A DNA stretch of 42,606 bases from Pseudomonadota bacterium (GTDB lineage: Bacteria; Pseudomonadota; Alphaproteobacteria; Sphingomonadales; Sphingomonadaceae), in contig JAFAEG010000023.1 of NCBI GenBank assembly GCA_023424095.1, forward strand, positions 1 through 42,606. Direction: 5' to 3'. Of this stretch, positions 30,613 through 38,772 are shown in pieces. The notes beneath the pieces were generated by a model. It had not been told where the DNA came from and ran no database searches. It worked only from the letters and a program-made list of their open reading frames with translations. The translations under genes and the position numbers were made by a program. How positions within the stretch are numbered: position 1 is the first letter of the stretch; each line of letters begins with the position of its first letter.

Positions 30613-31134
30613 CTAATTGCTCCGGCGGACGCGGATCGCGGTGTTGCGGTTGATGTTCGCCAGGAACGATCCCATCGCCGCGCGGCGGATGCGGACGGTG
30701 TGGCCGGCGCGCGGATAAGAACTGAGCGTGCGGTTGTCGATCTGCACCCAGCGCGCGCCATCCTCCAGTGTGAACGCCCATTGGCCGCTGGGCAGCTCCG
30801 TCACGCTGCGGATCGTGCCGTTGATCTCGTCCATCGGATCGTCGTCGCCACTGCCGAAGACGTTCAGGTCGGGCAGGGTCAGACCGAACAGGGTGCGGCG
30901 GGTGTTGCGGACCTGCTGGCGATCGACGACGCGGATCTCGTTCGAGGCTTCGGCCGCCGCCATTGCCGCTACTTCGCGGTCGTAACAGGCGAGTCGCTCC
31001 TGGGGGTCGGCGACGGCGCGGCATTGCACGGCGCGGTTGAACGCCTCGGGCGTCGCCGGTCGCGGGGCCTGGGCGGGCTGCGCGAGGGCAGGACCCGCGG
31101 CGAAGAAGAACAGAACAGCCGCCAACCGCTTCAT
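30613..31134 (-). CDS. Exported protein of unknown function
   Basis: A 173-residue protein with a clear signal peptide (MKRLAAVLFFFAAGPALAQP). The mature N-terminus contains VQCRAVADPQERLACYDREV, a CxxxxDxxxRLxCYD motif widely seen in alphaproteobacterial exported proteins of unknown role. The C-terminus has VTELPSGQWAFTLEDGARW and TVRIRRAAMGSFLANINRNT, suggesting a small beta-rich domain. ATG at 31134 is preferred over 31161 because it begins the signal peptide. It is convergent with the TPR-AspH gene and divergent from the TonB receptor. Confidence 0.82.
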   Translation of the reverse strand: MKRLAAVLFFFAAGPALAQPAQAPRPATPEAFNRAVQCRAVADPQERLACYDREVAAMAAAEASNEIRVVDRQQVRNTRRTLFGLTLPDLNVFGSGDDDPMDEINGTIRSVTELPSGQWAFTLEDGARWVQIDNRTLSSYPRAGHTVRIRRAAMGSFLANINRNTAIRVRRSN

Positions 31135-31372
31135 TGTCTTTACCCCCAAATGTGCCGGCAAAGCTTAGCCGCCTGAGCATAGCAGGCACAAGGCAGCGGG
31201 AATGTGGCCTTTTTACTACAATTGGCGACAAAGATGGTGCGCACATGCTCGTGTCCGTTGCGCGGATTCCACTCCGCTCGCATAGGGGAAGGTGGACGCA
31301 GCTCTATTTGGGCTGCGTGTGTGAACGCGGCCGTCGCGGGACGGCCGTTAAATGCAGAAGGGGACTACTTTT
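31135..31372 (+). promoter_or_regulatory. Long leader or promoter region of the TonB receptor, with a hairpin
   Basis: This 238-base region separates the divergent exported-protein gene from the receptor. A perfect 8-bp stem (CGGCCGTC at 31328-31335 with GACGGCCG at 31340-31347) closes a GCGG loop, 26 bases before the chosen ATG. A weak TTGCGC...CATAGG pair with 17-base spacing can be drawn, but the promoter is not convincing. No riboswitch class was recognised. Confidence 0.35.
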
Positions 31373-34303
31373 ATGGCTTCCACTTTCCGTCGGCGCCTGC
31401 TGACTTCGACGCTCGTGATCGGCACTGCCGGTTTCGCGTCGCCGGCCTGGGCGCAGCCTGAGGCGCAGGACGACCCCAGCGTCACCACGACCGCTCAGAC
31501 GGATCAGGGGAACGAGGGCGAGGTGATGACCGTCACCGGTTCGCGCATTCAGCGTCGCGACCTCACCTCGACCAGCCCGGTCACCGTCGTGGCCCAGGAG
31601 GAGTTCACCCTTTCCGGTGCGACCAACGTCGAGCAGGTGATCAACACCCTGCCGCAGGTCGTTCCGGGCGCCACCAGCTTCTCGAACAATCCGGGCGGCG
31701 GCGTCGCCACCCTGAACCTGCGCGGCCTCGGCTCGCAGCGTAACCTCGTGCTGGTCAACGGCCGCCGTTACATCTTCTTCGATGCCGGTCAGGTCGTCGA
31801 TTTGAACACGATCCCGTCCTTCCTGGTCGGCAGCGTGGACATCGTCACCGGCGGCGCCTCGGCCGTTTACGGTTCCGACGCGCTCGCGGGCGTCATCAAC
31901 TTCAACCTGCGCACCGATCTGGACGGCATCATCGCCGGCGCCCAGTACGGCATCACGGGTGAAGGCGATGGCCGCCGCTACAGCGCCTATGTCGCCATGG
32001 GCACCGATTTTGCCGACAATCGCGGCAACATCGCGCTCTTCGCGGAATATTCCAACCGAGGCTCGATCAGCCAGGGCGCCCGCGACTTCTCGCGCACCGC
32101 GTTCGGCGACGGCGCCAACGGGCTGGTCCCGGGCGGTTCGGCCGGTGTTCCGCAGGGCCGTATCGTTGCGGTCGGCAGCGCGGCCGCTCCGGCGGCCACG
32201 ATCGCTGCTGGCACCAACTATGTCGGCGGCGGCGCCTTCTTCGGCACGCCGGGCCGCAGCACGGCGTACGTTGGCGCGACCGACTCGTACAATTACGCGC
32301 CCGCCAACTTCCTGATGGTCCCGCAGGAGCGCTGGACGATCGGCGGCTATGGTGAATATGAAATCTCCGAAGGCATCACCGCTTTCGCCGAAGTCAATTT
32401 CATCAACAACCGCGTCGAAAACGAGCTGGCGGCGACCCCGCTGACGCAGAATGTCGACTTCAACGTCGCGCAGCTCTGCTCCAACGGCAGCCTCTCGGCC
32501 GCTGACTGCGCCCAGATCACTCTGATCTCGCAGCGCCAGCAGGCGGCGCAGGCTGCCAGCCCGGGCGGCAACAGCGCCTTCCCGGCGTTCACCGCCGGCA
32601 CCGGCCAGTTCGGCGCGCTCGCGCCGGGCTTCGTCCGCCTCCAGGTGAACTCGCGCTTCGTGCAGATCGCCAACCGCAACGTGTCGGACGATCGCAACGC
32701 GTTCCGCGTGCTGACCGGCCTGAAGGGCAACATCACCGGGGACATCGGGTATGAGGCGTACTACATGTACTCCCGCACCCGGAACTCGTCGATCCAGGAA
32801 GGCAACGTCTCGCGCAGCGCCTTCACCCGGCTCGCGGGCAACGGCACCTGCAACCCGTTCGGTCTGAACCAGTATAGCGCGGCCTGCATCGCGGGCGTGT
32901 CCATCCTGGCGCAGAACACCGACATCTCGACGCTGCAGGTCGCTCAGGCCTCGGTCAACGGTTCGCTGTTCCAGTTCGGCACCGCGAACGAGCCGGTCGC
33001 CTTCGCGGCCGGTGTCGAATGGCGTGAGATGGAAGGCCAGTTCATTCCTGACACCGCGCTTCAGTCGGGCGACGTCGTCGGCTTCAACGCCGGCCAGTCG
33101 ACCGAAGGCAATTACAGCGTCAAGGAAGTGTTCGCCGAGCTTCGCATTCCGGTCGTGGAGGAGAATTTCATTCACCGCCTCGAACTGAACGCGGCCGGCC
33201 GTTACTCCGACTATTCGCTGATCAATGTTGGTGGCGTGGAAACCTACGCGGCCGGCATTCGCCTCGCGCCGGTCCGGGACATCGAATTCCGCGCTCAGTA
33301 TCAGCGCGCGGTTCGTGCCCCGAACGTCGGTGAATTGTTCGGTGGCCAGTCGGTCGGCTTCCCGCCGGCGCAGGATCCCTGCGCTCAGCCGGGCGTCAGC
33401 GCTGCTGCGCGCGCGGTCTGCATCGCGACGGGTGTTCCGGCGGCCAGCGTCGGTCAGCCGTTCCTGCAGCCGAACTCGCAGATTCAGGGCGCCTTCGGTG
33501 GCAACCCGAACCTGCAGGAAGAAGTCGCGGACACGATCACCTACGGTGTGGTGCTCCGTCCGAGCTTCATCCCGCGGCTCAACATCACGGTCGATTATTA
33601 CGACATCGAGATCGAGAGCGCGATCGCGACCGCCGGCGGCGGCGTGGCCGGCATCCTGAACCTCTGCTACAACGTGATTCAGGACGCCAACAGCCCGATC
33701 TGTCAGCTGATCTCGCGCGATACCCAGGGCATCATTTCGGGCCCGCCGTTCGTGGTCAGCGCCGGCAATGCCAACCTCGCCTCGCTGGCGACGAGCGGCA
33801 TCGACGTCCAGGTCGACTATAACGTGCCGTTGAACTTCAGCCTCGCCGGCAACGGCGACTCGCGCCTGAACTTCTTCTTCCTGCTCAACTATTCGGATGA
33901 GAATGACTTCACTCCGACCGTTGGTGTGCCGGAAGTCGTTCAGTGCGCCGGTCGCTTCGGTCTGAACTGCGGCAATCCGACGCCTGAGTGGAAGTGGTCG
34001 AGCCGCCTGTCGTGGATCGACGGTCCGGTCACCACCAGCCTGCGCTGGCGGCATGTCGGCGAGACTCGCGACGACGACGACACGACGGACTTCATCGTGG
34101 AAGAGATCGAGGCCTACGATCTGATCGACCTCGCGGTGGCGTTCAACGTGAGCGACAACCTGACCCTGAACATCGGTGTGAACAACCTGTTCGACACCCA
34201 GCCGCCGATCCTCGGCAGCAACCAGGAGCAGGCCAACACCTATCCGGGCGTGTTCGACGTCCTCGGCCGCGACTTCTTCGTTTCGGCTCAGTTCCGCTTC
34301 TAA
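31373..34303 (+). CDS. TonB-dependent receptor
   Basis: A 976-residue outer-membrane receptor that imports a ligand using TonB energy. The start at 31373 has GAAGGGG nine bases upstream; an ATG at 31352 lies in frame. The signal peptide is FRRRLLTSTLVIGTAGFASPAWAQ. The plug domain begins near residue 55 with the TonB-box-like VMTVTGSRIQRRDLTSTSPV and continues with VNTLPQ-type and LRGLGSQRNLVLVNGRR motifs. The C-terminus is LTLNIGVNNLFDTQPP and ends in the aromatic FFVSAQFRF. This type is common in sphingomonads and is often linked to peptide or polymer substrates. The neighbours are hydroxylases, a methyltransferase and a sulfotransferase-like protein, hinting at a modified ligand or receptor. 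The substrate is unknown. Confidence 0.95.
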   Translation: MASTFRRRLLTSTLVIGTAGFASPAWAQPEAQDDPSVTTTAQTDQGNEGEVMTVTGSRIQRRDLTSTSPVTVVAQEEFTLSGATNVEQVINTLPQVVPGATSFSNNPGGGVATLNLRGLGSQRNLVLVNGRRYIFFDAGQVVDLNTIPSFLVGSVDIVTGGASAVYGSDALAGVINFNLRTDLDGIIAGAQYGITGEGDGRRYSAYVAMGTDFADNRGNIALFAEYSNRGSISQGARDFSRTAFGDGANGLVPGGSAGVPQGRIVAVGSAAAPAATIAAGTNYVGGGAFFGTPGRSTAYVGATDSYNYAPANFLMVPQERWTIGGYGEYEISEGITAFAEVNFINNRVENELAATPLTQNVDFNVAQLCSNGSLSAADCAQITLISQRQQAAQAASPGGNSAFPAFTAGTGQFGALAPGFVRLQVNSRFVQIANRNVSDDRNAFRVLTGLKGNITGDIGYEAYYMYSRTRNSSIQEGNVSRSAFTRLAGNGTCNPFGLNQYSAACIAGVSILAQNTDISTLQVAQASVNGSLFQFGTANEPVAFAAGVEWREMEGQFIPDTALQSGDVVGFNAGQSTEGNYSVKEVFAELRIPVVEENFIHRLELNAAGRYSDYSLINVGGVETYAAGIRLAPVRDIEFRAQYQRAVRAPNVGELFGGQSVGFPPAQDPCAQPGVSAAARAVCIATGVPAASVGQPFLQPNSQIQGAFGGNPNLQEEVADTITYGVVLRPSFIPRLNITVDYYDIEIESAIATAGGGVAGILNLCYNVIQDANSPICQLISRDTQGIISGPPFVVSAGNANLASLATSGIDVQVDYNVPLNFSLAGNGDSRLNFFFLLNYSDENDFTPTVGVPEVVQCAGRFGLNCGNPTPEWKWSSRLSWIDGPVTTSLRWRHVGETRDDDDTTDFIVEEIEAYDLIDLAVAFNVSDNLTLNIGVNNLFDTQPPILGSNQEQANTYPGVFDVLGRDFFVSAQFRF

Positions 34304-34327
34304 TCGGTTCACCGATTGCAAGCATGG

Positions 34328-34358
34328 AAAGGCGGTGGGCTTCGGCCCGCCGCCTTTT
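34328..34358 (+). terminator. Rho-independent terminator of the TonB receptor gene
   Basis: A 13-bp stem with one G-T pair (AAAGGCGGTGGGC at 34328-34340 with 34345-34357) closes a TTCG tetraloop and ends in TTTT. It lies 24 bases beyond the stop. The 127 bases after it, up to the methyltransferase stop, contain no recognised feature. Confidence 0.9.
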
Positions 34359-34487
34359 CTATTTGTGGATCTGGCGTGCTGGGAAGGTGCCGGATGGCAT
34401 ACGGCGGGTCCGCCCGAGTGAGGCGGGCGCCCGGTCTATCGCAGCAGCTGAGCGCCCCTGCGGCCGCGACTGCGCCAGTTCAGCAAT

Positions 34488-35411
34488 TTAGCAAATCGCG
34501 GACGTCTCGTGCTTCCGCCCATCGAGCAGCCAGGCGAAGGGCCGGGTGGCCTGCGCTTCGAGCAAGGGCTGCGGCGGCGCCATGACCAGCCCGGCGGCGT
34601 GCAGCTGAAGGTTCAGCGCCGCGACCTCATCCTGATCGCGGGCCGCGCCGAGCAACGCGCCGATCCGCACGATCTCCGCCTCCGCCCGCTGGGCCAAAGT
34701 TGCGAGCATCCCGCCCACTTCCGCCGCGGGCCGTCCCCGTCCCCCTTCGAGCGTCCGCCAGATCGCTTCGGCAAGTTCATCGGCGCCGGTGCCCGGTCCG
34801 AACCGGGCCCGCGCTTCCATGATCGCGGACCGAAAGGCGTCGGGCGTCGGCAGTGCCGTCACGCGCCGCGCCGCGACCAGAGCCTGCGCGCGGCCGATCA
34901 GCTCGCGCTCGCCGACCGCCCAAAGCAGGGCCTCCCGGCGGGCGTGATTGTGGGCGACGATGGGTCCGTCGCGATGGTGAATGATCAGGTGGATCGCGCC
35001 GCCCGTCCGCAGCACCCGCCCCGCTTCCACGGCCGCGCGCGCCGTATCGGCATATTCGAAGCCGAACTGGCTCACGACCGCGTCGAACCTGCCATCGCCG
35101 AACGGCAGTTGCTCGGCGGGAACATTGGCCATCAGCCGCATGCCCTTCGGCGCGCGCGGCAGCGCCGGCGCATTGTCGACCCCGGTCAGGTCGAGATCGC
35201 GTCGGGCAGCGAGCGCCGCCAGAACGGCGCCGTCTCCGGTGCCGATGTCGAGCACCTTCGCTCGCCGGGGCAAGGTCTTGGCGAAGGCCGTCCAGACGAG
35301 CCGCTGCGCCGCTTCGACGCCACTCTTCGCATTCGGCAAACAGGCAGGACGCGCCCCGCCGGCACTGGTCCAATATTCGGCCCAGGCCGCGCGCTCGGCC
35401 TCGCCGCTCAC
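34488..35411 (-). CDS. Class I SAM-dependent methyltransferase
   Basis: A 307-residue methyltransferase. SAM-binding motif I is VLDIGTGDGA near 53-62, followed by an acidic residue at the end of strand 2 (LTGVDNAP) and by DAVVSQFGFEYADTARAAVE as motif IV region, then RVLRTGGAIHLIIHHRDG. It has a long C-terminal extension (about 180-307) of helices. The start is GTG, overlapping the stop of the upstream TPR-oxygenase gene by four bases (GTGA), so they are translationally coupled. The substrate is unknown. The distinctive N-terminus (WAEYWTSAGGARPACLPNAK) is one I associate with methyltransferases in sphingomonad TonB-receptor clusters. Confidence 0.9.
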   Translation of the reverse strand: MSGEAERAAWAEYWTSAGGARPACLPNAKSGVEAAQRLVWTAFAKTLPRRAKVLDIGTGDGAVLAALAARRDLDLTGVDNAPALPRAPKGMRLMANVPAEQLPFGDGRFDAVVSQFGFEYADTARAAVEAGRVLRTGGAIHLIIHHRDGPIVAHNHARREALLWAVGERELIGRAQALVAARRVTALPTPDAFRSAIMEARARFGPGTGADELAEAIWRTLEGGRGRPAAEVGGMLATLAQRAEAEIVRIGALLGAARDQDEVAALNLQLHAAGLVMAPPQPLLEAQATRPFAWLLDGRKHETSAIC

Positions 35412-37144
35412 CGGGTGACGACGTCGAAGGCCACCGTGAGGCGTTCGCCGTCGCGGAAGGGCCGGGTGCCGTGGAACAGGAAGCTGGGGAACAAAGCCAG
35501 CCGGCCGGGTCGGGGCTCGATGCTGGCCAGCGGCTCGAGCTCGAGGCCCAGCTCGGCTGGCGGACGGCCGATTTCGAGCCAGCCGTCGCGAGTCTCGTCT
35601 CCGCCGATCGTCTCGGGCAGGCCGATATAGCAGGCCGAGCTGAGCAGGCCGCTCGGGTGGATGTGATTGACGTGGAAACCCGACCCGCTGAGCCGAACCG
35701 ACCAGGAGCCGGCGATGGTCACCGGCGCGTCGCGGTGGCGGAGCAGGGGGTGCGACGGATCCGCAGGCGGCAGCGCCGCCATATGGGCCGCGACCGCATC
35801 GCTCAGCGCTTCGTGGAGGCGCGCGAGCTCGGGCTCCTGTCGCAGGAAGAGCCGGCCACGAGTCTGCGTCCCGCCCCGCAGCGACTGGCCGATCGGGTGG
35901 GCGCGGGTGCGGTGCAACCTCCGCAGCAACTCCGCGAAGCCAACCAGCTCATCCGCGCTCAGGCCAAGGTCGCGCGCCGCCACGAGCCCCGGCTGGCCCG
36001 ACAGCCATTCCGACCGCTCGTGCCCGGTCAGCCGCCAGCCCAGTTCCAGCAAGCCCCAGGCGCCGATCGCGTCCGGTGCCAGCGCGACCGCGCGTTCCAG
36101 CGCGGCGATCGCCGCTTGCGGGTCCTTCCGATAATAATGCGCGCGGCCGATGGTGATCAGATTGGCCGCCTGGCCGGCGCCGTCGCCCAGCAATTGCAAG
36201 GCCGCATCCGCTTCGCCCGCTTCGACCAGATATTGGGCGCGCAGGCCGCTGAGCGTCGAGTCGCGGGCAGGCAGCGCCGCGACCGCTTCCTCCCACCGCT
36301 CCGCCGCGGCTAGCGTGTTGGCGAGGGCAATGGCGAGATCGCGATTGCCGGGCTGGGCCGCTGCCGCCGCCCGCATCGGCGCGGCGCAATCCTCGTCGCC
36401 TTGCTCGGCCCTGATCCGCGCCAGCAAAGCGTGGCCCTCCACCCAATCCGGCCGGATGGTGAGCAGATTCTCCAGCATTTCCGTCACGTCCGGGCGTCCC
36501 GCCGCCTCCAGCGCTTCGGCATAGAGGTGAAGCGTGCCGAAATCGGTAGGATCGGCCGCGATGGCGAGCTTGAAGCGTTCGTCCGCATCCTCCTCGCCCC
36601 GCTCCAGAGCGATCTGGGCGCGGCCCTTCAGCGCGGTCGGCAACCGTCCGTCGACCGCGATCGCGCGCTCATAAGCCTCAGCCGCCTCGCCGTGCCGCCC
36701 CAGTTCGCGCAAGGTTGCGCCGCGCACCGAATGGGCCCGGGCATCGCCGGGATGGCTCGCGCAAAGCGTCTCGAGCATCGCCAGCGCCTCGTCGAGCCGC
36801 CGCAACTCCGCCAGCAGCAGCGCCTTGTTGAAGGCGGCGTCGCGATAGCCGGGCTGCGCCGCAAGCGCGCGAACGTAGAGCGCCAGCGCCTCTTCCTGCT
36901 CCCCGGTCTGGCGGAGCAGATTGGCGAAATTGTTGAGCAGCAGCGGCTCGTCCGGCGATGTCGAGAGCACCTGTTCAAAGGCGGCGCGCGCTTCGCTGTT
37001 CCGCCCTGCCCGGCGCAGCGCCAGCGCCCGCAAATGCACCGCGGCCGGGTCGCTCAGGCCGGCGAGCACGTTCAGCGCCGTGACCACGTCACCCACCGTC
37101 AACGCGCGCTGCGCCGCCGCGATCTTCGTCGCCACGACGTTCAT
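35408..37144 (-). CDS. TPR protein fused to a 2OG-Fe(II) oxygenase (PF13759-type)
   Basis: A 578-residue protein. The first 370 residues are a long array of TPR-like helical repeats (for example PDEPLLLNNFANLLRQTGEQ and LFLRQEPELARL toward its end). The C-terminal 130 residues resemble the putative 2OG-Fe(II) oxygenase family PF13759: SGFHVNHIHPSGLLSSACYI carries the first metal ligands, LFPSFLFHGTRPF carries the distal His, and RLTVAFDVVTR ends the domain with an Arg that would bind 2-oxoglutarate. It overlaps both neighbours: ATGA with the upstream oxygenase and GTGA with the downstream methyltransferase. It is a second TPR-hydroxylase fusion in this window, with a different catalytic family from the one at 29352. 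Confidence 0.9.
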   Translation of the reverse strand: MNVVATKIAAAQRALTVGDVVTALNVLAGLSDPAAVHLRALALRRAGRNSEARAAFEQVLSTSPDEPLLLNNFANLLRQTGEQEEALALYVRALAAQPGYRDAAFNKALLLAELRRLDEALAMLETLCASHPGDARAHSVRGATLRELGRHGEAAEAYERAIAVDGRLPTALKGRAQIALERGEEDADERFKLAIAADPTDFGTLHLYAEALEAAGRPDVTEMLENLLTIRPDWVEGHALLARIRAEQGDEDCAAPMRAAAAAQPGNRDLAIALANTLAAAERWEEAVAALPARDSTLSGLRAQYLVEAGEADAALQLLGDGAGQAANLITIGRAHYYRKDPQAAIAALERAVALAPDAIGAWGLLELGWRLTGHERSEWLSGQPGLVAARDLGLSADELVGFAELLRRLHRTRAHPIGQSLRGGTQTRGRLFLRQEPELARLHEALSDAVAAHMAALPPADPSHPLLRHRDAPVTIAGSWSVRLSGSGFHVNHIHPSGLLSSACYIGLPETIGGDETRDGWLEIGRPPAELGLELEPLASIEPRPGRLALFPSFLFHGTRPFRDGERLTVAFDVVTR

Positions 37145-37878
37145 TTGTTGCGGAACCAGCCGGTGATGGCGAAGCGCGCATGCGGCGCGAAGGGCGGCAC
37201 GTAGCTGACCGCGTGGCGCTGCGGCACGCGGAACAGGTTCAGCGCATTGAAGCGCGGTTTGAAGCCTTGAATGATGTCGCCCTCGTCATCGTAGAAATTG
37301 AGGTAGCCGCCCCATTCCGGCCGCCAATCCTCAGCGCACAGATTGAGCACATAGGCGACCCGCCAGCCTTCGGCGACATGGCTGTCGTCATGCGTGGCGA
37401 GGAAGTGATGGGGGGCGTAGAGCGTCGCCTGCGCGTCGGCCTTGATCAGGTCGTTCATCGCGGTGACCTCGCGGACCAGCGCCATCAGCGGGTCGTCGTT
37501 GATCAGCTCGACGACCGCCTCATGCGGGCCGCCGGGCGCCCAGCCCTGCAGATAGGCCCAGACCATCGGATATTGCGCATAGAGGAAGCCATAATCGCGG
37601 CCCTTGAGCGCGGCGTGGAGCTTCTGCTGGATCGCAGCCTGCTCGGCCTGCGGCATCTTCCGCAGGTCGGGCGCGGGGACATTGTGCGGGCCGTCCGCAC
37701 CGGCATGCCAGGCGAGGCCCCATTCCGTCTGGCGGCTGACCAATTGGTGGAGATTGCGAGCGGTCTCTTCGGTCAGCACGTCACGGATCTGCACGCGGCC
37801 CGTCTGCGCGAACGCGGCCGCGAGCAACCGGCGGTCCAGCTTCGGGTTGATATCGAACAATCGGATCGGGCCGCTCAT
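37141..37878 (-). CDS. 2OG-Fe(II) oxygenase, prolyl-hydroxylase-like (OGFOD1/Tpa1-like)
   Basis: A 245-residue oxygenase. The start at 37878 is chosen because the frame continues upstream into Pro/Arg-rich, non-coding-looking sequence. The Fe(II) site is His163 and Asp165 in ATHDDSH and His222 in VPQRHAVSYV; Arg235 in ARFAITGWFR would bind 2-oxoglutarate. The C-terminal LNLFRVPQ...HAVSYV...ITGWF pattern resembles OGFOD1/Tpa1-type prolyl hydroxylases, which modify ribosomal proteins in eukaryotes; the bacterial substrate is unknown. Its stop overlaps the ATG of the TPR-oxygenase. It is divergent from a paralog, with 38 bases between starts. Confidence 0.9.
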   Translation of the reverse strand: MSGPIRLFDINPKLDRRLLAAAFAQTGRVQIRDVLTEETARNLHQLVSRQTEWGLAWHAGADGPHNVPAPDLRKMPQAEQAAIQQKLHAALKGRDYGFLYAQYPMVWAYLQGWAPGGPHEAVVELINDDPLMALVREVTAMNDLIKADAQATLYAPHHFLATHDDSHVAEGWRVAYVLNLCAEDWRPEWGGYLNFYDDEGDIIQGFKPRFNALNLFRVPQRHAVSYVPPFAPHARFAITGWFRNK

Positions 37879-37916
37879 CGCCGCGCCACTTCCCACAATC
37901 GGCTCAGCCTTTACAA

Positions 37917-38657
37917 GTGCGCGGCGTGACGAATGACAGCTTCGACTTCCGCCTGGGCGGCCATGACGCGGCGGCGCTGGCCCGCGCCTTCGCGGCGGAC
38001 GGCTTCGTGCACATCCCGGATTTCCTGGCAGGCGATACGGCCGCGCGGCTGCACGCGATGCTGCGGGAACGACAGGATTGGCGGCAGGTGGTGAGCAGTG
38101 ACAGCGGCGCGGTCGAGCTGGACCGGGCGACCCGCGCGGCGATGGCCCCGGAGCAGCTTCGGGCGCTGGACGATGCGGTCTATGCGCAGGCGCGGGCCGG
38201 CTTCCAGTTCCGCTTCGAAACGATCCGGGTGCCGGACGAGGCCCGGGCGCGGGCGGCATCGGATGATCCCCTGGCGACGCTCGCGCAATGGCTGTCGCAG
38301 GGCGAAGCGCGCGCCTTCCTGCGCGAGGTCACCGGCGCGGCCGACATCGCCTTCGCCGATGCGCAGGGCACCGCCTACAGTCCCGGCGATTTCCTCACCG
38401 GGCATGACGACAGTATCGAAGGGAAGGACCGGCGGGCCGCTTATGTGTTCGGCCTGACCCCGGTGTGGCGGATCGAATGGGGCGGCCTGCTGCTGTTCCA
38501 CGGTCCCGACGGCCACGTGTCGCGCGGCCTGACGCCCGCCTTCAACGCCTTGAATCTGTTCGCTGTCCCGGCGATGCACAGCGTCAGCGAAGTCACCCGC
38601 GCCGCTGCCTATCGGCGCTATGCGGTGACCGGCTGGCTGCGCAGCAAGGCGGCCTGA
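37917..38657 (+). CDS. 2OG-Fe(II) oxygenase, prolyl-hydroxylase-like paralog
   Basis: A 246-residue paralog of the preceding gene. Fe(II) ligands are His163 and Asp165 in TGHDDSIEG and His221 in AMHSVSEV; Arg234 precedes YAVTGWLRS. The shared segment FNALNLF, then VP and H-x-VS-x-V shows the relationship. The start is uncertain: GTG 37917 and GTG 37926 are both possible and neither has a good Shine-Dalgarno, so the message might be leaderless. The N-terminal FAADGFVHIPDFLAGDTAAR is a typical oxygenase beginning. It is followed by a 115-base gap and the sulfotransferase-like gene. Confidence 0.88.
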   Translation: MRGVTNDSFDFRLGGHDAAALARAFAADGFVHIPDFLAGDTAARLHAMLRERQDWRQVVSSDSGAVELDRATRAAMAPEQLRALDDAVYAQARAGFQFRFETIRVPDEARARAASDDPLATLAQWLSQGEARAFLREVTGAADIAFADAQGTAYSPGDFLTGHDDSIEGKDRRAAYVFGLTPVWRIEWGGLLLFHGPDGHVSRGLTPAFNALNLFAVPAMHSVSEVTRAAAYRRYAVTGWLRSKAA

Positions 38658-38724
38658 CCAGCTGGATCCTGCCGGCCTGCCATCCGTCGAACGCTGAGGG
38701 CGATTGATCGAAGTTGTCGATACC

Positions 38725-38758
38725 AGGCGTATTACCGAACTAGAATGGTAATACGCTT
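38725..38758 (+). promoter_or_regulatory. Inverted repeat upstream of the sulfotransferase-like gene
   Basis: Perfect 10-bp arms GCGTATTACC (38727-38736) and GGTAATACGC (38747-38756) flank a ten-base loop that holds TAGAAT. Including a G-T pair, the arms extend to 12 bases. It lies 15 bases before the chosen ATG (38773). AT-rich for this genome and without a T-run, it looks more like an operator or a translation-control hairpin than a terminator. Confidence 0.6.
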
Positions 38759-38772
38759 GAGTGAGTTGCGTC

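Noticed and set aside
31328..31347. Riboswitch upstream of the TonB receptor
   Set aside because: There is a short hairpin, but no cobalamin-type or other recognisable riboswitch core could be found in the 238-base leader.
31304..34321. A 1005-codon open frame on the minus strand antisense to the TonB receptor gene
   Set aside because: It lies entirely across a well-supported receptor gene. Its Arg/Asp/Val-rich composition is what the opposite strand of GC-rich coding DNA gives, and there is no family resemblance.
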